Assembly (NCBI RefSeq): GCF_030035675.1
Contig: NC_084482.1
Location: 187,523,873 to 187,587,872, forward strand
DNA: 64,000 nucleotides
Direction of reading: 5' to 3'
Source of the DNA: Rhineura floridana
Lineage: Eukaryota; Chordata; Lepidosauria; Squamata; Rhineuridae
The number at the start of each line of letters is the position of its first letter. Within the stretch, counting starts at the first letter, position 1. Below the pieces are notes generated by a model. The model made no database searches. It had not been told where the DNA came from and saw only the letters and a list, made by a program, of their open reading frames with translations. Below are positions 44,455 to 53,838 of the stretch, one piece after another. A program made the translations under genes and the position numbers.

Positions 44455-44760
44455 ATAATAATAATAAAATTTTATTTGTGAGTCGCCTATCTAGCCAACT
44501 GAACGGCCACTCTAGGCGACGTACATTGCCACAATAAAATACAATATAAAACCCAAAATACAATCATTAAAATTAAACAACATTAAACTAAACAACATTA
44601 AAAACTGACCCACCCCCGGAGACCCCATAGGCCTGCCTGAATAGCCAGGTCTTCAAGGCCCGGCAGAAACCTGTCAGGGAGGGGGTATGGTGAAGGTCGA
44701 AAGGAAGAGAATTCCAGAGGGTGGGGGCCACAATAGAAAATGCCCTCTTTTTAAAAAAAA
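44455..44760 (-). mobile_element. L2-like LINE 3' end, antisense
   Basis: (ATA)n with AAATTTTATTTGTGAGTCGC, CCACTCTAGGCGACGTACAT, an A-rich UTR, then GCCAGGTCTTCAAGGCCCGG and GAGAATTCCAGAGGGTGGG, the antisense of an L2-type C-terminal region and 3' end. Confidence 0.75.
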
Positions 44761-45519
44761 GTTCTTATAAAGCATCCACATCCTTATCATTGGCAGCCTT
44801 TTTTGGTTCCAATTTCCTTGTTTTTCCACATGATACATAGTCTCCAGTCATGAGTTTTCAATGCCCTTGGCCTTCTGGAGGTGAGGCCTGGTCCCCCTGC
44901 CCAGGGAGTGGGTCTGGTCAGTGCCTGGAGGGAAATAACCTGGAAACCCCATGTACCTCACCTTGAGATCCTGGGACGAAAAGCAGGATACAAAGCAAAC
45001 AACTATAAATAGATGAGCAGGATTGTTCAGAAAATAGGAAGCTAAGGTTCACATTCACCAAGAGCATTCTGCATATTTTTGAGAATGAATATATTTGATA
45101 GGAATGCTCATAAATGCTTCATGTAGCAGGACTACAGGCTTGAAATATAGTAATGCCATAGTTAACCAATCCTCCAGGAAAGAAGCTCCTTTTGACAAAG
45201 TCTATTTTGGGTGTGAGGGGCATGGGGAGGGCACACTGACATAATCAGAATGTGGCTCCTTGTTTACTGGATTGTGGCTGCTGCAGGCAGCTCTCTCACA
45301 CGTGGTTGGAATGGCACCCCTTCCCAGGTGGCATAGGCACCTTTGCAGTAAACAGTGCTTTGGGTGCCCTGGAAGCACTGTTTACTGCAGACATGTCTGC
45401 TCGAGTGCAGGGGAGGATGGCAGAGAGAGAGACCAAGCACAGAGGTGGGGGTGGGGGTGGCTGCCCGTTGCCTGCCTGCTCAAGTGTAAGGAGGGAACTG
45501 TGCTGAGAGCTTTACGTTG

Positions 45520-45605
45520 CTATAGCAAGATTTTATTTATTTATTATTTGATTTATATCCTTTCCCTTCCAGCAGGAGCCCAGATGCTACATTATAAAAG
45601 AAAAA
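45520..45605 (-). mobile_element. LINE 3' tail, antisense
   Basis: TTATTTATTATTTGATTTAT, ATCCTTTCCCTTCCAGCAGG and AGCCCAGATGC. Confidence 0.5.
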
Positions 45606-45941
45606 AGGCAAGGCAGGCATCCCTGGATGTATTTTGAAAGAAGCCTTGAAGCTGTCTGCTTGCAAGGCTTACCTGACATGGTTGTTTCATTTCAGTCATG
45701 CATATTGTTGGTTTTGAATAAAAGGTTTGCAGAAATATGTTGAACTGCTCTTATTTGTGGTGTAGGAACCTAACCCTATTCTTTCCATGCTATTCCTACC
45801 TCTGGTACCAAAGTTTCTGTTAAAGAAGTAATGTCCAGGAATGCATATACTTCGTTAACAGAGGTATTACTGTACGTAGAATGTTTATTAGGGGCTACTG
45901 AGTAATTCTCATGCCTTCAGTGACTGAATGACTTAAGCCTG

Positions 45942-46030
45942 ATGCTGCAGTCCTATGTACACTTACCTGGAGTAAGTCCCATTGAACTCAAGGCTCACCT
46001 CTGAGTAGACATATATTGGATTGCAGGGCA
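45942..46030. mobile_element. Foldback repeat, family D
   Basis: GCTGCAGTCCTATGTACACT, GAGTAAGTCCCATTGAACTC and CTGAGTAGACATATATTGGA with TTGCAGG form inverted arms. Confidence 0.7.
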
Positions 46031-46091
46031 AGGCCCAAATCTTTAGACATACCCACCTGCACACGTTACCCTGCTGCAAAGAGCTCAGTGC

Positions 46092-46262
46092 ACTGTACGT
46101 TTTCTCTCACCTATTAAACCTTACAACCACCCTGTGAGGTACGTTAGGGTAAGAGATAGACACTGGTCCAAGGTCACCCAGTGAGCTTCATGTCTTGAGT
46201 GGAGATTTGAAGCTGTGGATCTCTGGCCCTAATTTGAAATACCACTGTGTCACGATGACTCA
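46092..46262 (-). mobile_element. MIR-type SINE, antisense
   Basis: CACCCTGTGAGGTACGTTAG, GGTCCAAGGTCACCCAGTGA and GCTTCATGTC are the inverted MIR core; the tRNA head is worn. Confidence 0.65.
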
Positions 46263-46910
46263 ACATTGAATTGTAGTAACTCAGATGTAGTTTTGTACTT
46301 ATATATGCAAGGTTAGCTGTGCTGCCATTTTGCATCCTTCCCCATCTTGCCCCTGAACCATTATTGTGTTCCTGGTTCCAGTTTGTGGATCTTGGGTGCT
46401 GGTAGAAACACACACACAAAATAGATCCCACAAGCCTGAAGCATGCCTGTGCCTGTTTTAGGCTGCTATAGCAAGTTATCATTTGCAAATAGACAAATAA
46501 TGAGATCTATCACTGGTCAACACTAATTTTATTGCCAATGATGTTTGATCGATTTTAGGGTAACTTTGTGTCGCTGATTCCAAATATGGCATCGGTTTTG
46601 CTAGATTGGCTCTAATTTTTGAGATAATGGATGCCCTCATTGAAAAACATAACAAATTCAAAAAAATTAATGGGGTAAGGCATAGCCTACCCACAAATGA
46701 CATGGAAACTGTCTCAAATCATACAAAAGTAAACACATGAAATACCTAATGGCGTTGTATTCAGTACAATAACATGAAAACAAAGTAAGCTGATTCAGAT
46801 AATCACAATTAATGCATAGAAAAACGCTGTGTGTACGATTTTCTTTTATGTGGGGCATCAGGACAATCATGTTGGAGGCTCCAGCAGTAGTCTGCCATCA
46901 TGCATCTGTC

Positions 46911-47600
46911 TCATCTGCCTTGATACCTTTCCTCCACCACCTTTATATCCTGTTGGAACCTCTCCCCTTGTTCCTCACTAAAATCACCAAGATTATACGG
47001 AAATATGTCTAAGTGGCTATGGAGATAGTGTACCTTTATGCTCATATTAGTACCCAAATGTTTAAAGTTAGCGAGCATGTTTTGCACCAGTTCTTCATAA
47101 TTGTCTGCTTTGTGGTTACCCAAGAAGTTCTTGACAACTGAGACATAACTGCACCAGGCAGAAGATTCAACATCATTCATAAATTTAGTGAAATTCAAAT
47201 CATTGATGAGTTTACGAATTTTAGGACCATCAAAGATTCCTGCTTTTAGTTTTTCCATAGTCAGTCCAAGGAACGATCTACAAATGTATTTGAAGCAATC
47301 ACCATCTTTGTCCAAGGCCTTAACAAATTGCTTCATCAGTCCAAGCTTGATATGGAGTGGTGGGAAAATTATTTTTTCTCTGACAACCAATGGCTTGTTA
47401 ATGATGTTCGCTGCACCTACAGTCATATGTTCCCTTGAAGGCCATGTCACTTTTTTCCAATGATCTCGCTTTGCCCTGCTATCCCACAAGCAGATGAAAC
47501 AAGGGTACTTCGTGTATCCACTTTGCTGCCCAAGCAAGAAGTTCACCATCTTTAGACCAACACAAATACACCACTGGCCGCCATCTTTATTGATGGCAAC
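46911..47600 (-). pseudogene. C-terminal part of the element's protein
   Basis: An open frame of about 230 recognisable residues runs from GQWCICVGLKMVNFLLGQQS to GERFQQDIKVVEERYQGR. It includes a Cys pair in YPCFICLWDSRA and conserved acidic and aromatic positions. Its function is unknown; a role in transposition is inferred only from the flanking inverted repeats. Confidence 0.7.
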
Positions 47601-47790
47601 CCTGCGCGAACAGCAGAGAAAGGTAGGTGAAGCGCTGGGGATGGCGGGCGGTTCTGAAGCTTGTCTTGCGATCCGCGGGATCACAGAAGGGGAGCAGAGG
47701 GCCCCCCCAGGGGCTCCTAGAGCTGCGGGCCCTCGGGCCTGTGCCCAACCTGGCCGCCCTTTGGAACCGGCCCTGTTCGCCACAAATGTA
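47600..47790. other. GC-rich block inside the TIR element
   Basis: This piece is far richer in G+C than the surrounding element (for example GGGCCCTCGGGCCTGTGCCC). It sits where the middle of the protein should be. It may be filler captured at an internal deletion or a separate insertion. Confidence 0.55.
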
Positions 47791-48693
47791 GCAGAATGCA
47801 TTAGGATTTTTTAAGCAGCCTCTTCGTGACGAACTCACATTCCTCTTCAAAAAAAAAAAAAGTATCAATATGATATTATATGCAATGGATAAAATTGCAA
47901 AACAATGTTCAAGAGTAAAAAGACAGACCAAACCCTGCTGCATATGTCAGCAGCTACAGGTCATATTGGGGTACAATTGTCATTTGAGGGGTATCCATTA
48001 TCTCAAAAACTAGAGCCAATTCGGCAAAACTAATGTCATTTTTGGATTTAGCACCCCCAAAATACCCTAAAGTCATTCAAACATCCTTGGCAACTAAAAG
48101 AAATTTTTTTTTGTTGGGCTGTGTTCTGTTAACGTGTGAGTTTATATTTAGCTAATCAGTATAACTTCTTCATTAAAGTCATTGAAGTTTGCTCTTTGAG
48201 TATTGTGTTTATAAATGTGCAAATTGCAATTAGCTGTACTAATGAGCCTACTTAAAATAATCCGATGAGCTATTTGTATGCATTCTTTTAAACTGCAGTT
48301 ATTTCAGCTGCTTTCCTGTTCCTTTTCTTCACCTCTTCAAGCCATCATTCTAAATTCAAAAAATAAAAATGAAGCCACTGCTCCTTTCAACTGGATAATG
48401 CACAAATATACATTTCCAAGAATGACAAAAAAAAACACCCTTCAGATTGACTAGTTCAGTTATTTTAGCCCATGAGCTTATTGGATCTTTTCAGCAGTAA
48501 GCTGTCTTTTTCTGTAAAAGGATTAGATATTTAGTCCTATTACTTTTTTATTTAATTGCTTTAAAATGTAATAACTACCCTGTCAGTGTCTAAAAGCTCT
48601 ATAGCTTCAAAGCTTTCATTGGTACTCAGCATTGATACTATGGTACTTTGTCCATAGTTCCACTGGTTTCAAAGGCTCATATACCAGTCCTAT

Positions 48694-48908
48694 GTTCACA
48701 TCCATACCATATATTTAAAGAACTCTTATACCATGTTAGCAATCAAGACTTCCCCCAAAGAATTCTGGGAACTGTAATTTGTTAAGGGTGCTGAAAGTTG
48801 TTCAGAGACTCCTCACAGAGCTACAGCTCTCACCCCCTAAATAAACTACAGATCCTGGGATTCTTTGGGGGGAGCTATGACTTAAAAGTGACAGGAGTGC
48901 TTCAAATG
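48694..48908. mobile_element. Long foldback MITE, family E
   Basis: CACATCCATACCATATATTT, CCCCCAAAGAATTCTGGGAA and TTAAGGGTGCTGAAAGTTGT pair with CTACAGATCCTGGGATTCTT and GACAGGAGTGCTTCAAAT. It abuts an L2 end at the right. Confidence 0.75.
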
Positions 48909-49205
48909 AGAGGGCCTTCTCAGTGGTGGCCCCCAAATTATGGAATGATCTCCCTGACTGAAGTGTGCCTGGCGCCAACACTGTTATCTTTTCGGCTCCA
49001 GGTCAAGACTTTCCTCTTTTCCCAGGCATTTTAACAGCATTTGAATTGCACGTGTTTTAACTGGCCTATCAGTTCGTTTTTATGGGTTTTAATTTGGTAT
49101 GGTTTAAATTTGTATACTTGTTTTTAATGTTCTTAATTGTTGTAAACAGCCCAGAGAGCTTTGGCTATGGGGCGGTATATAAATGCAATAAATAACTAAA
49201 TAAAT
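48909..49205 (+). mobile_element. L2 LINE 3' end
   Basis: The frame RAFSVVAPKLWNDLPD is typical of the L2 C-terminus; it is followed by KTFLFSQAF, a T-rich UTR, TTGTAAACAGCCCAGAGAGC and GGGGCGGTATATAAATGCAA with TAAATAACTAAATAAATG. Confidence 0.85.
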
Positions 49206-49544
49206 GTATAGTACATCTTTGCATGCCAAAGAATCATGTTTTGCTGCTGCTCTCCCCATAGGGGAATGGGAATTATCCCAGAGGCCCCTACAATGACATA
49301 CTGGTCTATTTGGTGGTTTCCCTGGAGAAGGAATGCCTAGAGAAGGAAGTGGGGCACTATACTTCCTTGGTCTTTGTACCCCCACTAGGCAGCACCACCG
49401 ATGGTAAAAGGGGCATGAAAGTCATGCTCCATTGCCACCACCCTCAGATCACTCTAGAGCCTTTGGCATGATTTCCTAACTTCTTGTGGGTAGGGCATGG
49501 CAGCATTACATTTAGGCGCCTACCAGCACCATCCTCACCTATGC

Positions 49545-49743
49545 CTAGGAACTTAGGAAGCTGTCTTATACCGAATAGGACCATCGGTTTGTCCAGCTCA
49601 GTATTATCTGCGCTGACTGACAGTGGCTCACCAGGGTTTCATACTGAGGACATTCTCAGCCCTAGCTACAGCTGCCACGGATTGAACCTGAGACCCTCTG
49701 CACGCAAAGCAGATGCTGTACCACTAAACTGCAGCCTTTCCCC
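49545..49743 (-). mobile_element. tRNA-derived SINE with CR1-like tail, antisense
   Basis: TTAGGAAGCTGTCTTATACC (inverted tail) at the left; GGATTGAACCTGAGACCCTC, CACGCAAAGCAGATGCTGTA and CCACTAAACTGCAGCC (inverted tRNA-Ala-like head) at the right. Confidence 0.8.
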
Positions 49744-50850
49744 TAATTAATGCCTATAATTAAATAAAGAAAAATTGAGATATAGTTGCATATTACATTT
49801 TCAACATAACGCGAAGTTTGACCTTCATGTAATAAGGCTGGAAAAGATCTTGGACACCTATGGCCAGTCAAAGTAGATTACTATCACTGATCAGACTACT
49901 GATCTGACTCAGTATATACTGTACCTATTTACTCATTCTCCCTCACCCTCTCTACATGTGATTACCATCAAAAGAGGAAGAGTGGAGATGAGCACTTTAT
50001 CCCTGTCCCCTTCCCACACGTCCCCATCACCATGCTTGCAGCTGCCCCCCCCCCATGTTGGGGGCCGAATGTCTGCAGCATGGACCATGCTCTGCTCAAA
50101 TAGACTAATGGTGGCAGAGATGTGTGTTGCCAATGGCCTCATCCCCGCTCTTCCCATCACATGATGGTATGCAGGGGAAATAGAATGATTGAAGATGGCT
50201 TATGTAATTTTCATTAGTTCATACATTCCGAGGCTTTATATATTTGTGTGACCTGGTGGGTTGTTGTGGGGGGGGGGTTTGCCTGTGTTACTGAGTTAAG
50301 TGCTATGTGATGAAATGGCACACAAATAAATAGGATGTTCTGACTTATGTCAAAGATTTTTAAGATTCCTCTTAATTTTCAAAAGAAACTGAAGGCAGCG
50401 AGCAAATCAAAATGCCACAACAAAAATACATAACAAACCATGAATTCCAAACCCAGTCATAAAACCAAAATATTAACATGTAAAAAAAACTTTCACACAA
50501 AGAGCAGCAACTAAAACAGTAATTTTGAAAACAATCTGCATAATAAATAGAATACTCTGTGTAAGTAGGTATAGCAAACGGTTTTGAGTAGAGAACACTT
50601 CTTAACTCTTAGCCACACTGAAAATGAACCTTTTGACATTATGTAAGAGATTGTAATATCAGCAATAACCTTTAACAATATATACAGCTTTGTATAGAAA
50701 AAAACATTTTCGTTTTCTGGCATGGAATCTTCCATTTATTAATTCTGTTATCGCTCACAACTTTTTGGACATTGAACATATCATGAAGAGTATGAGTTAT
50801 CTCAAGGCAGCATAAATGGTACCAATCCTGACATACTCCCTGGCATAGAA
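49744..50850. other. Intergenic DNA, nothing recognised
   Basis: Contains only C and G homopolymer runs (about 50046, 50271) and A/T-rich DNA. Confidence 0.45.
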
Positions 50851-50852
50851 CC

Positions 50853-50993
50853 ACTGGGCTGGATCCAGAGTTCCAACCTCCCTTCCTCTAGTGGGAGAAT
50901 TCCATGCCATTAATGGGACACTCCCACTAAAGGAAGACGGGGAGAATGGATCCCATCCTTCCATTAGTGGAACAGCAACTCTGGATGCAACCC
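50853..50993. mobile_element. Foldback MITE, GGATCCAGAGTT family
   Basis: GGGCTGGATCCAGAGTTCC at the left is mirrored by GGAACAGCAACTCTGGATGC and AACCC at the right; inner arms are CTAGTGGGAG / CTCCCACTAA. Confidence 0.7.
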
Positions 50994-50999
50994 AATGCG

Positions 51000-51650
51000 T
51001 CTTCCTTGGTTTTCTTGCACAGGTTATCTGTGAAACAAGATTAAGACAAAGTGTCATACTCTTGTACTGATGAAAGATAAAAATCTGATAACGGACAATG
51101 ACCTTTTTAGGCACATTTCTAGAAACAGGTGTGCTACTTCTGACATTTTAACTTCATTTCCTTCTTCATTTTCTGTTATCCCTGCATTAAATATTTTTGC
51201 GGATAAAGTGGCTTTTACCAGGGCAGGAACAATCCATTGTGGTTCAGAAACCACCTCTACTGGGGCATATTGAAATATATGTGCATAGTCAAATGAAAAT
51301 CCCACAGCTGAGTGAGTCAGTCCTTCAGAACTGGTGAGTCAAGAGGTACATGAACGATCCATTCTGACCAATGAACCAGTGACTTGGATTGCATCTCTAT
51401 AAATGTTTGCAGTATGTCAGTGTAATTGGTAGAGGGGCTTTGTTTGGAATAGAGATACAAAATAAATTTCCACTTAAGGAAAAGTATCCGGTGAGAACTG
51501 CATATTGCTGGGAATGAGCTAATTGTCCATAGTGTGAGAGTTTTTGGCAAATTTATAAATACTACTTGCGTATCCATCCATGAAATTCCACGGATTGTCT
51601 GCAGACTGAATACAAACACGGATAGTGATGCGAGCATAACAGTCCGATTA
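51000..51650 (-). pseudogene. Coding-like stretch on the minus strand, unrecognised
   Basis: Two adjoining minus-strand frames read protein-like sequence (SWMDTQVVFINLPKTLTLW; VEVVSEPQWIVPALVKATLS) with a frame change between them near 51310. I do not recognise the family, and no start or clear splice structure is visible. It could be an old pseudogene, exons of an unknown gene, or chance. Confidence 0.25.
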
Positions 51651-51984
51651 ATTAGTTATCCTTATATAACTCTGTCAAGTAGCCAGTATTCAAGTATTCT
51701 GAACTGATGTAGACTTTATATGGCTGCATTTCTAACACATGGATACCCTATTATGGATTCCTATGGAACATGCTGTTTTTCCCCATTTGTTTCCTTTGAT
51801 GAGTCTTTTGAAGGGTATGTGAAAAATGTGGAGCTTCTGGTTTAGAAAAATCAAAGACAAAGAATTGATCTTCTTTGCCAGCAGTTTATTTTTATTTTTC
51901 TGTTATGAAGCATCAACTTCAGTCTACGTATGCCTTAGAAGAGAATCTGATGCAGTAAATATGGAAAGTTTGTCCTTTTGTCTG

Positions 51985-52310
51985 GGTCAGTTTTCTGGAA
52001 TATCATTTGTTGCTTGAAACAAGCACTATAATGTGGATTCTGTGGAAATTTCCTTGTCGGTACATCTAGTCTCTTGAGAATGGCGAGTCTGGTTGGGTTG
52101 GCTTCTTCAGAAATGGATGTTCCAGACTGTTTTCTAGGGACACAATTTATTGCCTGAAATGAATAGCAGAATATGGGTTCTGAAGAAACGTCGTTGCTTA
52201 CTGCATTCCCATCTTACTTAACTGGTGTCATCCTTGGAAGCTGATATTCCAAGGTTGTTGTTTTTTTAAATAGAGTTTATTCCTGGAATGGGTAGTTTCT
52301 GGGTGCAAGG
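51985..52310. repeat. Degenerate tandem repeat, three units of about 130-140 bases
   Basis: The motif TTTRTTGCYTGAAA recurs at 52006 and 52146, and a shorter TTTATTCCTGGAAT at 52276, each preceded by a related T-rich string (GTTTTCTGG, GTTTTCTAG, GTTGTTTTTTT). Identity between units is low. Confidence 0.4.
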
Positions 52311-52447
52311 AATAAATAAAATAAATAAAATACTACAGCAGCTTCATTTTTCAAATATTGGTCTCAAATGTCTCTATGCATCCCAGTGTTGTACAAGGGA
52401 CCTGCTCGGGTCTGTTTTGTTCCATTCCGGCTTCAGCTATTACTCTG

Positions 52448-52845
52448 TCCCATAAGAACATAAGAGCCTGCTGACTCAGACCAAAGACCCATCTAGTCCA
52501 GCATCCCGTTCTCCCAATAACTAACCAGATGCCTATGGGAGACCCACAAAAGGGCATGAGCATGATAGCCCCCTCCAAAGGAAAACAGTATTCAGAGGCA
52601 TACTGTCTCTGATACTGGAGGCAACATCTAGCCATCATGAGTGATAGCCATGATAGCCTTATCTTCCACAAATTTGTCTGATCCCTTCAACCAATTCAAA
52701 TTGGTGGCTATCTCTGCACCTTGTTGTATCGACCTGCAGTACTTCCTTTTGCCTGTCCTAAATTTTTCATCATTCTGCTTCATTAGATGACCCTGTGTTC
52801 TAGCATTGTCAGAGAAAGGAAAAACCTCTGTCTCCAGTTTCTCTA
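52448..52845 (-). mobile_element. CR1-like LINE 3' end, antisense
   Basis: From right to left on the minus strand: FSDNARTQGHLMKQNDEKFR, KRKYCRSIQQGAEIATNLNW and DKFVEDKAI, then the tail CATCTGGTTAGTTATTGGGA, GATGCTGGACTAGATGGGTC and CTCTTATGTTCTTATG. The TTCTTATG 8-mer end is typical of CR1. The ORF has a replacement around the usual LWNSLPQE motif. Confidence 0.75.
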
Positions 52846-52847
52846 TA

Positions 52848-52985
52848 CAGAGGTAGTCAACCTGGTGCTCTCCAGATGCTAGCCTACAGTTCCCACCCTC
52901 TCTAACCACGAGCCATGCTAGCTGAGTCTGTTGGGTGCTGCAGCCTAACAACATCTGAAGGGCACCACAATGGCGACTCCTGCTC
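52848..52985. mobile_element. hAT-type palindromic MITE, family A
   Basis: CAGAGGTAGTCAACCTGGTG and CTCTCCAGATGCTAGCC mirror AACAACATCTGAAGGGCACC. It adjoins the CR1-like element. Confidence 0.7.
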
Positions 52986-53092
52986 TTCCCCAAGCACTTT
53001 CTCCATATCTTGTCCCACCATAAATATGCACACGTGTAACCAATTCAAACACACAGGATCATTTTTCCCCTCTTGCCCCGTAACTCTTGCAG

Positions 53093-53305
53093 GCAGGCAA
53101 GTTGGGATCCTCAGCGCCAGCTCCATCAGAGGAGGCTATCGCAGATGTTTTGAACACTTCGCGATTACCTGGATCCTGGAAAAAAGGCAACAACCCTTCC
53201 TTTCCCATGATACACAGCAAGCGCAACCTTACAAGTCCCAGGCTAAAGAAGGTACAAACGATGCTAACCCAGATGCTGTTTACTGCCCCTACCAACCGCC
53301 AGTAA
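53093..53305 (+). CDS. Candidate small coding exon upstream of PDHB, unrecognised
   Basis: A pyrimidine-rich tract ending CTCTTGCAG (53084-53092) precedes an open stretch of about 70 codons that ends in TAA at 53305. It contains EEAIADVLNTSRLPGSWKKG and SFPMIHSKRNLTSPRLKKVQ. It reads like protein, but other frames here are also open, no upstream exon was found, and the family is unknown. It may belong to an unannotated transcript or be chance in CpG-rich DNA. Confidence 0.25.
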   Translation, partial: AGKLGSSAPAPSEEAIADVLNTSRLPGSWKKGNNPSFPMIHSKRNLTSPRLKKVQTMLTQMLFTAPTNRQ

Positions 53306-53399
53306 ACACCGTACAAGAGTTGGACTGCCGAGCCGACTCTCATTGCTTACCCAGCTCAAGCCTGGCCAAATAGTTACAAGCGTCTCAATTCATGGTGGA

Positions 53400-53718
53400 A
53401 GTGAGGAAAAAAGCAACGTCACGTGAGCATGGGCGGGCTCTTACCATCCCGACCTCGCGAAAGGCGGCGGGTAGCCCCGCCACTTTTTCCTCCCCGTCTC
53501 CTATCAGAGCTTGGAAGAGTTACTTTTTTGAACTACAACTCCCATCAGCCCCAGCCAGCATGGCCACTGGATTGGGCTGATGGGAGTTGTAGTTCAAAAA
53601 AGTAACTTTTCCAACCTCTGCGACCTTGTTACTAGGCAACGGTGGAGAACGAACCAGGAATGGGTATGCGGCGTAAGGGTTACGCTGCGACTCGCGCAGG
53701 GTTGAGGGCAGATCCAAG
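53400..53718 (+). promoter_or_regulatory. PDHB CpG promoter region
   Basis: CpG-rich DNA (CGACCTCGCGAAAGGCGGCGG, then ACGCTGCGACTCGCGC) without a TATA box leads into the PDHB ATG. A TCTCGCGA-like TCGCGA lies near 53453. A foldback MITE (53505-53620) sits inside the region. Confidence 0.7.
53505..53620. mobile_element. hAT-type palindromic MITE, family B, in the PDHB promoter
   Basis: CAGAGCTTGGAAGAGTTACT, TTTTTTGAACTACAACTCCC and ATCAGCCC are mirrored almost perfectly by GGGCTGATGGGAGTTGTAGT, TCAAAAAAGTAACTTTTCCA and ACCTCTG. The flanks do not show a clear duplication. Confidence 0.85.
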
Positions 53719-53727
53719 ATGGCGGCA
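53716..53727 (+). promoter_or_regulatory. YY1-type motif overlapping the PDHB start codon
   Basis: AAGATGGCGGC is the classic YY1 site that includes an initiator ATG, common in TATA-less housekeeping promoters for nuclear-encoded mitochondrial proteins. Confidence 0.65.
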
Positions 53728-53838
53728 GCGGCGGGGCTACTCAGGGGCTTGGTGCGGTGTTCGCGGCAGGTGGGAGCGGGGCGGTTTCCTGGACTTCCAC
53801 GGAGGGGATTCCACGGCTCTGTGCCTGCCGCTGCTCAG
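53719..53838 (+). CDS. PDHB: PDHB exon 1: start and presequence
   Basis: ATG at 53719 in a YY1 motif, 40 codons, donor CAG|GTACGG. An earlier GT at 53770 (CAG|GTGGGA) is also a plausible donor, but reading through gives [11 protein letters not shown], matching human RFHWTAPAALQ, so the longer exon is preferred. Confidence 0.85.

Larger units (their letters stand above)
46511..48123 (-). mobile_element. TIR-flanked element with pieces of an uncharacterised protein family
   Basis: Long inverted repeats of roughly 120 bases close both ends (about 46511-46644 and 47976-48123). For example TATCTCAAAAACTAGAGCCA on the right is matched, inverted, by TGGCTCTAATTTTTGAGATA on the left. The outermost ends read CACTGGTCAAC and, inverted, CACAGCCCAAC. 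Between them the minus strand encodes two recognisable blocks. An N-terminal one contains LKNPNAFCYICGE, and a C-terminal one (about 46911-47570) contains KMVNFLLGQQSGYTKYPCF, LPPLHIKLGL-like LHIKLGLMKQFVKALDKDGD, MEKLKAGIFDGPKIRKLI and SEEQGERFQQDIKVVEERYQ. I know these strings from many predicted, unnamed proteins of cnidarians, insects and some vertebrates, but I recall no named superfamily. The element is broken and lacks the middle of the protein. Confidence 0.75.

Noticed and set aside
52915-53373. 152-codon + strand frame overlapping the candidate exon at 53093
   Set aside because: It begins inside a MITE and has lower-complexity, non-conserved-looking content.
53770-53771. GT at 53770 as the PDHB exon 1 donor
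   Set aside because: It is possible in phase, but reading on to 53838 restores the [11 protein letters not shown] segment matching the human presequence end.
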